DNA from: Mucilaginibacter sp.
Lineage (GTDB): Bacteria; Bacteroidota; Bacteroidia; Sphingobacteriales; Sphingobacteriaceae
NCBI RefSeq assembly: GCF_028288225.1
Contig: NZ_JAQBOC010000047.1
Location: forward strand, 29,026 to 93,025
Direction: 5' to 3'
DNA: 64,000 nt
Shown here: one piece after another, positions 1 to 8,572 of the stretch
Layout of the letters: every line of letters starts with the position of its first letter
Numbering within the stretch: the first letter of the stretch is position 1
Made by a program: the position numbers and the translations under genes
The notes under the pieces: generated by a model
The model's database searches: none
What the model saw: only the letters and a program-made list of their open reading frames with translations
What the model was told of the DNA's origin: nothing

Positions 1-1962
1 GCTTGACTTACCACTGCCGGATACTCCGGTTATCCCGATGAGTTTGCCTAACGGAAAATCCACAGAAACCTTTTTTAAATTATGGCCTGTCGCTTTTTTA
101 AGGCTCAGTGTTTTTCCATTGCCATCACGCCTTTTTTCGGGAATGGCAATGCTTCGCTCACCGTTAATATAGCTGGTTGTAAGTGTGTGTACTTTCATTA
201 ATTCGGCCGGGGTGCCCTGTGCAACTATTTCGCCGCCATGTACACCGGCTGCAGGCCCCATATCAATAACATGGTCGGCATGCAATATCATATCCTTGTC
301 ATGCTCAACTACCAGTACGGTATTGCCCAGATCGCGCAGGTTTTTTAAAGCATTTATTAAACGCTCATTATCCCGCTGATGGAGGCCGATGCTTGGCTCA
401 TCCAAAATATACATTACATTCATCAGCTGTGAGCCTATCTGTGTAGCAAGCCTGATGCGTTGTGCTTCGCCGCCTGATAATGTTTTTGCAGTCCTGTCAA
501 GCGTTAAGTAATTTAAACCTACGTCCAGAAGGAAAACTATCCTCGCCCTTATCTCTTTCAGGATCTCTTTGGCAATAACATTCTGGCGTTCGGTTAAACG
601 GTCTTCTAAATTAGCAAACCATTCCTGCAGGGTGCGGATATCCATACAGGCCAACTCAAAAATATTTTTATTATCAACCTTAAAATGCAGTGATTCTTTT
701 TTAAGCCTGGCGCCATCACAAACCGGGCATGTTTTTAAAACCCGGTAATTTTCCATATCGTCCATACCCTCTTCACTGCGGCGTTCCTGCTGCTCTTCCA
801 GCATGCGGATAATGCCATCAAAAGCTACCTGGTAACTCTGCACATTCCATTTGTTATATTCAACGGCAACGGTTATCATTTCTGTTGATCCGTTCAGGAT
901 AATATCCAGATGATCTTTTGAAAGTTTTTCGATGGGAGTTGATAATGTGAATTCGTATTTTTTGGCCAATGCTTTCAATACCTGGAAGATCCATGTTTCG
1001 CGGTATTCACCCAGCGGTGCAAGTCCGCCATTAAGGATGCTTAATTTGGGATTTGGAATAACTGATGCTTCATCAACCTCAAAAATATATCCGAGGCCAT
1101 TACATTTCTCGCAAGCGCCATAAGGCGAGTTAAAAGAAAAAGTATTTGGCTGCGGTTCATCATATGAGATCCCCGAAATCGGATCCATTAAATACTTGCT
1201 GTAATAGGCAACATTATTATCCTTATCGCCTATCCTGATAATTCCTTTTGCAATTTTTAAAGCTGCCTGTATTGATGTATATAAACGCTTGGTGTCGCTT
1301 TCGTCAACTACCAGGCGGTCAACAACAATATCTATATCATGGATCTTATAACGGTCGACCTGCATTTTTGGTTCAACATCGGCAATGGCGCCATCCAGCC
1401 AAACTTTAAGATAACCCTGCTTACGGATCTGCTCAAAAAGCTCACGATAATGTCCTTTCCTGGCTTTTACCACAGGGGCAAGAATATTAACGGGTTCGCC
1501 GTTAAACTTTTCAGTAATGGTTTTCAGGATCTGGTCTTCCGACATGCGTTCCATCTTTTCACCCGTAACGTAGGAGTAAGCCTCGCCGGTACGGGCGAAA
1601 AGTAAACGCATAAAATCATAGATCTCGGTTATAGTACCAACTGTTGAGCGTGGATTTTTACTGGTTGTTTTTTGTTCAATGGCTATAACAGGGCTAAGGC
1701 CCGAAACCTTGTCAACATCGGGCCGTTCCATACCCCCCATAAACTGGCGCGAGTAAGCCGAAAATGTTTCCATATAACGGCGCTGCCCTTCGGCATAAAT
1801 GGTGTCAAATGCCAGTGATGATTTTCCGCTGCCGCTTAAGCCGGTAATTACTACCAGTTGATTACGCGGAAAGGAAACGTCGATATTTTTTAAATTATGT
1901 ATCCTGGCCCCATACACTTCAACTTCGTTTTGCTCGCCCAGGTCGATGGATTTGTTTATCAT
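1..1962 (-). CDS. uvrA: UvrABC excinuclease subunit A (partial, N-terminal 654 codons)
   Basis: UvrA is the DNA-damage-sensing ATPase of nucleotide excision repair. The open frame starts at ATG 1962 and is still open at base 1, so the C-terminal part is outside the window. Visible: Walker A GLSGSGKSS at residues 41-49, a CxxC (CEKC, residues 284-287) of the first zinc module, CPVCDG at 412-417, the ABC signature LSGGEAQR near 494, Walker B ILDEPSIGLHQR near 517, and the start of the second ATPase domain (TGVSGSGKSS) at the window edge. Oddity: the first zinc module has only its second CxxC; the expected earlier pair is replaced by a segment reading MDPISGISYDEP. The gene faces left and its upstream neighbour is a transglycosylase in the same direction, separated by a hairpin repeat. 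Identification is very secure. Confidence 0.97.
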   Translation of the reverse strand, partial: MINKSIDLGEQNEVEVYGARIHNLKNIDVSFPRNQLVVITGLSGSGKSSLAFDTIYAEGQRRYMETFSAYSRQFMGGMERPDVDKVSGLSPVIAIEQKTTSKNPRSTVGTITEIYDFMRLLFARTGEAYSYVTGEKMERMSEDQILKTITEKFNGEPVNILAPVVKARKGHYRELFEQIRKQGYLKVWLDGAIADVEPKMQVDRYKIHDIDIVVDRLVVDESDTKRLYTSIQAALKIAKGIIRIGDKDNNVAYYSKYLMDPISGISYDEPQPNTFSFNSPYGACEKCNGLGYIFEVDEASVIPNPKLSILNGGLAPLGEYRETWIFQVLKALAKKYEFTLSTPIEKLSKDHLDIILNGSTEMITVAVEYNKWNVQSYQVAFDGIIRMLEEQQERRSEEGMDDMENYRVLKTCPVCDGARLKKESLHFKVDNKNIFELACMDIRTLQEWFANLEDRLTERQNVIAKEILKEIRARIVFLLDVGLNYLTLDRTAKTLSGGEAQRIRLATQIGSQLMNVMYILDEPSIGLHQRDNERLINALKNLRDLGNTVLVVEHDKDMILHADHVIDMGPAAGVHGGEIVAQGTPAELMKVHTLTTSYINGERSIAIPEKRRDGNGKTLSLKKATGHNLKKVSVDFPLGKLIGITGVSGSGKSS

Positions 1963-1969
1963 ATATTGA

Positions 1970-2046
1970 ATTAGCGAGTTAGTGAATTAGTGAATTAGTG
2001 ATTAAAAAACTGTCAAATCACTAATTCACCAAATCAATAATTCAGT
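1970..2046. repeat. Word-repeat hairpin (gtgaattagtgatt family)
   Basis: Tandem copies of gaattagt are followed by their reverse complement. The arms 1990-2003 and 2016-2029 are a perfect 14-bp inverted repeat with a 12-base loop. It lies between the transglycosylase stop and the uvrA start, so it could act as a terminator or as a leader hairpin; that role is inferred. Confidence 0.8.
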
Positions 2047-2133
2047 CATTATTTTGCTACAAATATACGCAAAAAAAGGCCGATCTCCCATCTGGAAGGC
2101 CGGCCTCAAGTGCTCCGTAATATATTTTTACTT

Positions 2134-2155
2134 TGTGCGGATTAAAATCCGGTTA
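2134..2155. repeat. Short REP-like palindrome (ggattaaaatcc)
   Basis: The core ggattaaaatcc is self-complementary and matches the core of the larger palindromic element at 14193-14329. It sits immediately after the transglycosylase stop codon, where a terminator or REP sequence would be expected. Confidence 0.45.
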
Positions 2156-2983
2156 TTAGTTAATTGCCAGCAGTTCAAGTGTTCCGATGCCGGAATTTCC
2201 TACTTTATAATAATTATAGCCATACTTTTTAGGCTGGGTAATAATTGCTTTCATTGCAATCAGGTTATAAACATAAGCACCGGTTTCACGGTTTAAATGC
2301 ATGCGAAAATAATTGTCCTCATTTTGCTTATTAATAACCTTTGCCAATTTGATCGACCCATTGTTATAGGCAGCGGCAGCCAATGTCCAGCTGTTAAACT
2401 CTACATACAATTCTTTGATGTATTTACAAGCTGCTATTGTTGATTTGCGTACGTTTAAGCGATCATCAACTCCATGCCCTACTTTTAGTCCATAAGTGCG
2501 TGCAGTGCCCGGCATAAACTGCCACAAGCCTCTTGCACCTTTAATGGATGTCCCTTCGCACAAACCCGACTCAACTAAAGGAATATATTTAAAGTCGTCA
2601 GGAATTCCATACGCTTTTAAAATGGGTTCAATTATCGGGAATAATTTTTCTGCCTTATGTTGCAGAACATTTGATTGAACGCATTTAAAACTATGCTTTT
2701 GAAGCGAATGCTTCAATTTGCGGGTTACATTTGCATCTCTGAGTGGTATAGCTTCATTAGCGAAGGTATAATCATTTACAGCCTCAGCGGTTTTGTAAAT
2801 AAATGATGAGATGCGGGGGCTTGCTTTTTCCGTTTTATTAACAGCCAAAGGCGCCTTGTCGTTGCGGATATCTGTAGTTGGCATGGCCTTTGTACCACAA
2901 ATACTGAACGCGGAAATGATAACCAGCAACACTATTACGGAGCACGTAATTAGGTGTCTCTTAGTCATTTCTTTTTTATCCAT
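2156..2983 (-). CDS. Lytic transglycosylase, SLT domain (MltD-like)
   Basis: Predicted to cleave the MurNAc-GlcNAc bond of peptidoglycan with formation of 1,6-anhydro-muramic acid. The 275-residue protein begins with a hydrophobic export segment (residues 10-30) and then an SLT domain from about residue 115 to 245. The catalytic Glu is in PLVESGL (E138), followed by the typical GARGLWQFMPGTARTYGL block and AAAYNNG. No LysM repeat is visible, so it is shorter than classical MltD. ATG 2983 is used; an internal Met at codon 6 would also give an intact signal peptide. A TAnnTTTG promoter box lies just upstream. Function is secure at family level, substrate detail is not. Confidence 0.88.
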   Translation of the reverse strand: MDKKEMTKRHLITCSVIVLLVIISAFSICGTKAMPTTDIRNDKAPLAVNKTEKASPRISSFIYKTAEAVNDYTFANEAIPLRDANVTRKLKHSLQKHSFKCVQSNVLQHKAEKLFPIIEPILKAYGIPDDFKYIPLVESGLCEGTSIKGARGLWQFMPGTARTYGLKVGHGVDDRLNVRKSTIAACKYIKELYVEFNSWTLAAAAYNNGSIKLAKVINKQNEDNYFRMHLNRETGAYVYNLIAMKAIITQPKKYGYNYYKVGNSGIGTLELLAIN

Positions 2984-3010
2984 AAATTATACATTTGGTA
3001 GAATGCGCTA

Positions 3011-3042
3011 CAAAGGTAAGTTATATAAGTCAGATTATCAAA
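3011..3042 (-). promoter_or_regulatory. Bacteroidota-type promoter of the transglycosylase gene
   Basis: TACCTTTG (3018-3011 on the minus strand) fits the -7 consensus TAnnTTTG, and TTTG (3042-3039) lies 20 bases upstream as a -33 element. The start codon follows 27 bases downstream. Confidence 0.55.
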
Positions 3043-3160
3043 TACTTAGCTTTTTAGCGCATTTTTAAACTATGGTTTTCGGTCTAAAAACTGGCTTTAA
3101 AACGTTTAAAGACAGCTTTTGTTTAACACAAAAAAATTATAATTATCCCCCAAAAAACGC

Positions 3161-3168
3161 TAACTTTG
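3161..3168 (+). promoter_or_regulatory. Candidate -7 box for the pseudouridine synthase gene
   Basis: TAACTTTG fits TAnnTTTG and lies 34 bases before the start codon at 3203. No convincing TTTG is found at the right distance upstream, so only the -7 element is claimed. Confidence 0.4.
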
Positions 3169-3202
3169 ACCCTCACGCTGCGAAAGCGCAAAAGAAAAAA
3201 TT

Positions 3203-4705
3203 ATGGCATTTAACAGACCAGGGAACAGTCGCGACGACAAATCCGGCAGATCATCAAACAGGGCTCCAAAAGCCGGTGACCGGCCAAAAAGATCAACCTC
3301 ATCAAGAGGAAATTCTACACCAGGTTCTGATCAGGCCAAAAGTACCCGACCATCAAAAAAATATAACAGTGAAGCTCCCGGCGAAAAACGATCTTTTTCG
3401 TCACCCGGAAAAAGCAGTTATGATAAACCTGCGAGCAGCTTTAGCGGCGGCCCGGGCGAAAAGAAATCATTTACCGGAAAAAGCCGGCCATATAGCGGAA
3501 GACCGTCAGATGGTGAGTCATCAGGTGAAAAAAGAGCATTTGCCCCAAAAAGCAGGCCATATACCGGCAGAACTGCTGACAATGACCCAAGACCGGGAAA
3601 AAGCTTTGGCGGTGAAAGAACAGGTGACAAAAAACCTTTTACATCGCGCAGCAAATCATCAACAGGTTCATTTAATGCTGATGACAGGCCTAAAAGAAGC
3701 TTTGGCGGCGAAAGATCAGGCGATAAACCTTTTACATCGCGCAGCAAATCATCAACAGGTTCATTTAATGCTGATGATAAACCCAAAAGAAGCTTTGGCG
3801 GTGATAAAAAATTCGGCGACAGGCCATCAGCGGGCAGCGGGTTTAAAAAAACAGGCAGCGATAAGCCATACGATGCCGACAGACCACAGCGCTCAAAACC
3901 AACATACGATAAAATAACAAAAGACCGGGATGCACCCGTAAAAACGTTGCGTGGCCGTAAAAAAGGCCCGGAAAGTAAAGATACCGGCTTAATAAGGCTT
4001 AACCGTTACATTTCAAATGCAGGCATCTGCTCGCGCCGTAAGGCTGATGAGCTGATAGCTGCCGGTGTAGTATCGGTTAATGGCACAGTAATAAATGAAT
4101 TAGGGCACAAAGTTGATCCGCAGAAAGATGAGATCCGTTATAACGGCGAATTGCTTAAGCGCGAGAAAATGGTTTATGTATTATTAAATAAACCTAAAGA
4201 CTATATCACAACTACCGAAGATCCGCAAGAGCGCCGTACGGTAATGCACCTGGTTGAAAAAGCCAGCAAAGAACGCATTTACCCGGTTGGCCGTCTTGAC
4301 AGGAACACAACCGGTTTACTCCTAATGACCAATGACGGAGACCTTGCAGACAAGCTTTCGCATCCACGCAACAGCATTGTTAAGCTATACCAGGTTGAGC
4401 TAAATAAGAGCCTAACCCAGGGCGATATGAACAAAATAGGCTTCGGCCTTGAGCTTGAAGATGGTTTAATAAAGCCTGATTCAATATCATATGTGGCAGG
4501 CGGCTCAAAAAGAGAGATAGGGATCCAGATCCACAGCGGCAAAAACCGCATTGTGCGCCGTATGTTTGAACATTTAGGCTATGAAGTTGTAAAGCTTGAC
4601 AGGGCAGTATATGCCAACCTCACCAAAAAAGACCTTCCACGCGGTAGATGGAGATTTTTGGAAGAAAAAGAGGTGATACAGTTGAAGCATTTGATTCAGG
4701 GCTAA
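3203..4705 (+). CDS. rluB: rRNA pseudouridine synthase (RluB/RsuA family) with long disordered N-terminus
   Basis: The C-terminal half is a standard RsuA/RluB enzyme that isomerises a uridine in rRNA: an S4 RNA-binding domain (about residues 263-310; LNRYISNAGICSRRKADELI) and the catalytic domain with GRLDRNTTGLL, nucleophile Asp366, and the closing GKNRIVRRMFEHLGYEV. The first 255 or so residues are low-complexity and rich in S, K, R, G, P and D, with repeats of the type KRSFGGERSGDK; such basic, disordered extensions are common on RNA enzymes in Bacteroidota and probably help RNA binding. Residues about 143-205 contain a 31-residue unit repeated twice. The gene ends in a good terminator. 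Whether the target is 23S (RluB) or another rRNA site cannot be decided from sequence alone. Confidence 0.9.
   Translation: MAFNRPGNSRDDKSGRSSNRAPKAGDRPKRSTSSRGNSTPGSDQAKSTRPSKKYNSEAPGEKRSFSSPGKSSYDKPASSFSGGPGEKKSFTGKSRPYSGRPSDGESSGEKRAFAPKSRPYTGRTADNDPRPGKSFGGERTGDKKPFTSRSKSSTGSFNADDRPKRSFGGERSGDKPFTSRSKSSTGSFNADDKPKRSFGGDKKFGDRPSAGSGFKKTGSDKPYDADRPQRSKPTYDKITKDRDAPVKTLRGRKKGPESKDTGLIRLNRYISNAGICSRRKADELIAAGVVSVNGTVINELGHKVDPQKDEIRYNGELLKREKMVYVLLNKPKDYITTTEDPQERRTVMHLVEKASKERIYPVGRLDRNTTGLLLMTNDGDLADKLSHPRNSIVKLYQVELNKSLTQGDMNKIGFGLELEDGLIKPDSISYVAGGSKREIGIQIHSGKNRIVRRMFEHLGYEVVKLDRAVYANLTKKDLPRGRWRFLEEKEVIQLKHLIQG
3603..3803 (+). repeat. 93-bp in-frame tandem duplication inside the synthase gene
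   Basis: Two nearly identical copies with a period of 93 bp (31 codons) encode KPFTSRSKSSTGSFNADD followed by an R/K-P-K-R-S-F-G-G block. The copies differ at only a few bases, so the duplication looks recent or homogenised. Confidence 0.85.
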
Positions 4706-4748
4706 AAGCAGAACGCTAAAAGCCCAAAGCTATAAAACACAAAAAGTT

Positions 4749-4798
4749 AAAGCTGAAAGTTGTTGCCAGTTAAGGCAAAGCTTTCAGCTTTTTGCTTT
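4749..4798 (+). terminator. Rho-independent terminator after the pseudouridine synthase
   Basis: Perfect 11-bp stem aaagctgaaag / ctttcagcttt (4749-4759 and 4781-4791), with an inner stem ttgcc/ggcaa, followed by a T-rich run. The preceding bases are word repeats of the form gctaaaagc. Confidence 0.75.
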
Positions 4799-4851
4799 AC
4801 CTTTCACCTCCAATCACTATCTTGCAGGCTGATAACCAAATTCACCCTGCA

Positions 4852-5991
4852 ATGAAAAAATTCCTGATACTAATTTCGATACTGTTTCCGGTGCTTATTT
4901 ATGCGCAAAAAAAGAAAGCCGGGCCACCAACTACTTTTGATTTGCTTATCGGCACTTATACCAAAGGTAAAAGCAAGGGTATTTATGTATACCGTTTTTA
5001 TGCCGAAAAGGGCAGACTGGAATATTTAAATCAAATTGATGGGGTTGATAATCCATCATACCTTACCGTTGCCAGCAATAACAAGTTTGTTTATGCGGTA
5101 AATGAAAACGGCAAACTAGGCGAGGTAAGTGCATTTAAGTTTGATGCGAGGCAAGGCAAACTGGAGTTTATTAACAAGCAATCGTCATTGGGTGCCGATC
5201 CCTGCTATATAGCTGTAGATGAAGATCAAAAGAACGCGTTTATTGCAAACTATAGCAGCGGCACAATAGCTGTGTTGCCTATAAATAAGGATGGATCGCT
5301 AGGAAATGGCATACAAAGCATGCACGATGATGGGCATGGGGTAAATAAGGAAAGGCAGGAAGCAGCACACGTACACACCGCAGTATTATCTCCGGATGAA
5401 AAATATGTGCTTTACACTGATTTGGGTACAGATAAGCTGCATGTAACCCGCTATAAGGCAGGCAAAGAAAGTCCGCTGACTGATGCAAAGCCTCCTTTTG
5501 TAAGCGTAACACCCGGCGATGGACCACGACACCTCGTGTTTTCAAACGATAAAAAACATGTTTACCTGATAACCGAAATGGGTTCAAACGTTTATGTTTA
5601 TGATTATGACAATGGTAAGCTAAAGGAAAAGCAAAAGATCTCCTTTTTACCGGCAGGCTTTAAAGGGCAAACCGCAGGGGCGGCTGTACACCTTTCACCC
5701 GATGGTAAATTCCTGTACGCATCAAACCGTTTGGAAACCAATAATATTACAGCTTTTGCGATAAATGAAGAAACAGGCGAACTTACCCAGGTTGACCAGG
5801 TTTCGAGCTTTGGGAAAAACCCACGTGATTTTGCGATCGATCCCAACGGCAATTTCCTAATTGTAGCCAACCAGGATAGCGACAGTATTTTTATTTACAG
5901 AATTAACAAAGCTACCGGTAAATTAGCCCTGATGCAGGGAATGCTGGAAATAGGAAACCCGGTTTGCCTGAAGTTTACAGCAGCGGAATAA
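4852..5991 (+). CDS. Secreted lactonase-fold protein (6-phosphogluconolactonase/YbhE-like beta-propeller)
   Basis: Member of the lactonase family of seven-bladed beta-propellers, which includes the YbhE type 6-phosphogluconolactonase. The start at ATG 4852 is preferred because it begins a clean signal peptide (MKKFLILISILFPVLIYAQ); the frame extends 20 codons further upstream without good reason. The 379-residue product has the family's repeated pattern of LSPDGKFLYASNR, NFLIVANQDSDSI and GPRHLVFSNDKKHVY blades. A signal peptide argues against a cytosolic pentose-phosphate role; a periplasmic sugar-lactone hydrolase is more likely, but the substrate is unknown. Flanked by terminator hairpins on both sides, so transcribed alone. 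Confidence 0.82.
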   Translation: MKKFLILISILFPVLIYAQKKKAGPPTTFDLLIGTYTKGKSKGIYVYRFYAEKGRLEYLNQIDGVDNPSYLTVASNNKFVYAVNENGKLGEVSAFKFDARQGKLEFINKQSSLGADPCYIAVDEDQKNAFIANYSSGTIAVLPINKDGSLGNGIQSMHDDGHGVNKERQEAAHVHTAVLSPDEKYVLYTDLGTDKLHVTRYKAGKESPLTDAKPPFVSVTPGDGPRHLVFSNDKKHVYLITEMGSNVYVYDYDNGKLKEKQKISFLPAGFKGQTAGAAVHLSPDGKFLYASNRLETNNITAFAINEETGELTQVDQVSSFGKNPRDFAIDPNGNFLIVANQDSDSIFIYRINKATGKLALMQGMLEIGNPVCLKFTAAE

Positions 5992-6006
5992 GATAGCTGA
6001 AAGCTA

Positions 6007-6050
6007 AAAGCACAAAGTCCAAAGCTGTTAGGTTTTGGACTTTGTGCTTT
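6007..6050. terminator. Bidirectional terminator hairpin (aaagcacaaagtccaaa family)
   Basis: Perfect 17-bp inverted repeat, arms 6007-6023 and 6034-6050, with a 10-base loop. It lies between the convergent lactonase gene and the truncated PIN toxin and can serve both. The words resemble those in the terminator at 4706-4798. Confidence 0.8.
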
Positions 6051-6073
6051 ATTATTCCCGGTAATCGTATGAG

Positions 6074-6214
6074 CTAAAGCGCTTCAATCTCGGTTATTAC
6101 CGAAATATTTGGAATTAAATCTATTACTTCTGTGAGAAAATCCATTGCTTTTTCAGAAAAAACCTCAGAGAAATAGCTTGAAATTACATTATTATCAATT
6201 AAGTATTGTCCCAT
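6074..6214 (-). pseudogene. Truncated PIN-domain toxin (VapC-like), 46 residues
   Basis: A 46-residue frame begins MGQYLIDNNVISSYFSEV and ends in SVITEIEAL. These are the first acidic motif (LIDNNVIS, Asp7) and the second (ITEIE) of a PIN-domain ribonuclease, but the remaining two thirds of the domain, including the other acidic residues, are missing. The ATG at 6214 overlaps the antitoxin stop by 16 bases, the usual coupling of vapBC. The frame ends about 24 bases before the hairpin at 6007-6050, so the toxin seems to have been cut off at the repeat. It is almost certainly inactive as an RNase. Confidence 0.65.
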
Positions 6215-6414
6215 TCCTTACGCATTGCTTTGGTATGGTCATCAAAACTTTTAGCATCTTCTTTTGAAAATACGCCCCTGTACTTATCAGAAAGCTTGGC
6301 TTTAACAGGTACTACATTTTCTTTCAATACTTTAATTATTTGCAATTCCTCCAACTCATGTAAAAGGCCTGCCGCCTTTTGATTGGTAAGTTGTATCAGC
6401 ATTGTATTTTCCAT
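6199..6414 (-). CDS. Putative type II antitoxin (VapB-like), partner of truncated PIN toxin
   Basis: A 71-residue protein, MENTMLIQLTNQKAAGLLHE and so on, ending AMRKEWDNT. I infer an antitoxin from its size, the N-terminal LIQLTNQKAAGLLHELEEL strand-helix pattern, the charged C-terminus, and above all its 16-base overlap with a PIN toxin remnant. No database family can be named with confidence. The toxin next to it is broken while this frame is intact, so it may be kept for regulation or protection against related toxins, or may simply be decaying more slowly. Confidence 0.6.
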   Translation of the reverse strand: MENTMLIQLTNQKAAGLLHELEELQIIKVLKENVVPVKAKLSDKYRGVFSKEDAKSFDDHTKAMRKEWDNT

Positions 6415-6640
6415 CTTTGTAATTCTTTAGCGTAAAAACAATTAATGTAGCCGCATGATTATTTTACAAATTTAACTTAAAAATCAAGCAAGATGTAAAA
6501 ATAACTTTGACAGGATTATTTATGAATTTAATACAAATATTTCTATTATCAATATCGAATAATGATAAGAAAAAGATGGAGAGTAATTCCGTATATTATG
6601 GTGACTACTCTCCGGCTTTTACCTTTTGTTTTTAAATTCT

Positions 6641-7129
6641 TTACTGCGCTTTCGTAAACGAGTAAATAATATAAGCCGTTTTATTGCCTACCACAATTGG
6701 CGATTTTAAAGTCATGCTGTTACCATCATTTGAGGCTACAACAAGTTGGTAACCTTCTGTTACTTTTTGTGCTTTATCACCCTGGAAAAGTTTTTTGAAC
6801 TGGAACAGCTGATTGCTGCCTGCATTGTTATTTACCGACCAGAATATAGTTTGAGATGTACCATTTTGTAAAGTATAGATCCCATTACCACTATTAGTCA
6901 GTTTCCAGGTGCTGCCCACAAAATCCTGCGGCGGGGCCTGGTCAAATACATTTTGAACCGCTTGTTGTACAATACCGTCATAGCTAACGTTATTTACAGT
7001 CCAGGTACCCGTGAATTTGCCACGGGAAACATTGCTTGCACCGGTTACGGCATTTTTGGAAGAAGAACATGCCGATAATACCAGGGTAAAGGCTAAAACT
7101 GCAAAAGAGAATTGAACTAATTTTTTCAT
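6641..7129 (-). CDS. Lipocalin-like lipoprotein, unknown function
   Basis: 162 residues with a lipoprotein signal peptide: hydrophobic core then lipobox LSAC with Cys21. The mature part reads as a small beta-rich domain (GKFTGTWTVNNVSYDG, STWKLTNSGNGIYTL, MTLKSP), which resembles the lipocalin-like domains of many Bacteroidota lipoproteins. It is expected to be membrane anchored in the envelope. No catalytic residues are apparent, and the gene stands alone between the antitoxin and bshA. Confidence 0.75.
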   Translation of the reverse strand: MKKLVQFSFAVLAFTLVLSACSSSKNAVTGASNVSRGKFTGTWTVNNVSYDGIVQQAVQNVFDQAPPQDFVGSTWKLTNSGNGIYTLQNGTSQTIFWSVNNNAGSNQLFQFKKLFQGDKAQKVTEGYQLVVASNDGNSMTLKSPIVVGNKTAYIIYSFTKAQ

Positions 7130-7199
7130 GATATGTTTATTTCCACATGCATAAGCATAAATCCTGCCAAAGTATCGGTTCTTGTTTTCAAAATTTTTA

Positions 7200-8342
7200 T
7201 TATACCGCCTTTTCCTTTACGCGATCAAGCACCTCTAAATAGTAATTTTCATATATCGGCAATATAGTAGCCAGGTCAAATATTTTTGCCCGGGCAAGGG
7301 CATTTTCTTTAAAGGTTTTCAGGCGATCTTCATCCTCCAGTATATAAATAGCTTTTTCGGCCATGCCATCAACATCACCTACATCTTTCAAAAATCCGGT
7401 TTCGCCGTCAACATTCAATTCAGGTAAACCACCGGCATTTGAGCTGATTACGGGCACTTTACAAGCCATGGCTTCCAATGCTGCCAAACCAAAGCTCTCG
7501 GATTCGGAAGGCATTAAAAACAGGTCGGATACAGACAAGATCTCTTCTATAGCATCCTGTTTGCCCAAAAAGCGTACTTCATCACAAACATCAAGATCAC
7601 GGGCCAGTTGTTCGCAATAAGAGCGTTCAACCCCGTCGCCAACCATTAACAGCTTTGCCGGGATCTTTTTAGCGATCTTGGCAAAGATCTTTATCACATC
7701 CTGTGTGCGTTTTACCTTCCGGAAGTTTGAGGTATGCACAATTATCTTTTCGCCTGATGGCGCTATTGCCTTTTTAAAGTGATCTTTAGCCTTAAGATTA
7801 AAACGTTTAAGATCAATAAAGTTGGGAATAACCCTGATATCATTTTCGATCTCAAAAAAACTAAAGGTATCATTCCTTAAATGCTCTGAAACGGCTGTTA
7901 CCCCATCAGATTTATTGATAGAAAATGTAACTACCGGTTTAAAAGTACGGTCTTTCCCTACTAATGTAATATCTGTACCATGCAGGGTGGTAACTACCGG
8001 GATATAGATGCCGTAGGTCATCAGGATCTGTTTGGCCATAAACGCTGCCGAAGCATGCGGAATGGCATAATGCACGTGAAGAATATCTAATTTTTCAAAC
8101 CTTACCACATCAACCAGTCGGCTTGCAAGTGCCAATTCATAGGGTGGAAAATCAAAAAGCGGGTAATTGGATACGGAAACTTCGTGATAAAAAAGATTTT
8201 CGGAGAACAAATCCAGTCTTGCGGGCTGGTTATAGGTTACAAAATGAACCTGGTGACCACGGTCGGCAAGGGCTTTGCCCAGCTCAGTGGCTACAACCCC
8301 GCTCCCACCAAAGGTCGGGTAACAAACTATTCCAATTTTCAT
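7200..8342 (-). CDS. bshA: N-acetyl-alpha-D-glucosaminyl L-malate synthase BshA
   Basis: First enzyme of bacillithiol synthesis: transfers GlcNAc from UDP-GlcNAc to L-malate. The 380-residue protein is a GT4 glycosyltransferase; diagnostic are the N-terminal MKIGIVCYPTFGGSGVVA, LHVHYAIPHASAAFMA, and the nucleotide-sugar site PSESESFGLAALEAMA. Length and motifs agree closely with known BshA proteins. It implies that the organism uses bacillithiol rather than glutathione as low-molecular-weight thiol; bshB/bshC are not in this window. Transcribed alone, with no obvious operon partner. Confidence 0.95.
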   Translation of the reverse strand: MKIGIVCYPTFGGSGVVATELGKALADRGHQVHFVTYNQPARLDLFSENLFYHEVSVSNYPLFDFPPYELALASRLVDVVRFEKLDILHVHYAIPHASAAFMAKQILMTYGIYIPVVTTLHGTDITLVGKDRTFKPVVTFSINKSDGVTAVSEHLRNDTFSFFEIENDIRVIPNFIDLKRFNLKAKDHFKKAIAPSGEKIIVHTSNFRKVKRTQDVIKIFAKIAKKIPAKLLMVGDGVERSYCEQLARDLDVCDEVRFLGKQDAIEEILSVSDLFLMPSESESFGLAALEAMACKVPVISSNAGGLPELNVDGETGFLKDVGDVDGMAEKAIYILEDEDRLKTFKENALARAKIFDLATILPIYENYYLEVLDRVKEKAV

Positions 8343-8475
8343 TGATGTTTTTTAAGTGATAATGAACCTGCGTTAAGCTAAATTATGTTTTTTGCCCAAG
8401 CTAATTCATTAGTACAAGTTTAACAGCAATTTATTGGAATAGTGTTACGCGGATGTAAAATGATTGATGCGAATT

Positions 8476-8565
8476 GTCTGAATCAGAATTTACAGAATTA
8501 AAGAATTAGCAGAATTCAAAGCAGCATCTTGAAAATTTTAAAATTCTGTAAATTCTGATTCAGAC
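8476..8565. repeat. Word-repeat hairpin (cagaatttacagaatt family)
   Basis: Perfect 24-bp inverted repeat, arms 8476-8499 and 8542-8565, made of variants of the word agaatttacaga. It starts 7 bases after the stop codon of the VOC gene and fills much of the space before bshA. Likely a terminator. Confidence 0.85.
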
Positions 8566-8572
8566 CAAATGT

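Noticed and set aside
3072..3917. 281-codon frame overlapping the 5' part of the pseudouridine synthase gene
   Set aside because: It runs through the low-complexity region in another frame and carries no recognisable domain; the synthase frame ends in a clear enzyme.
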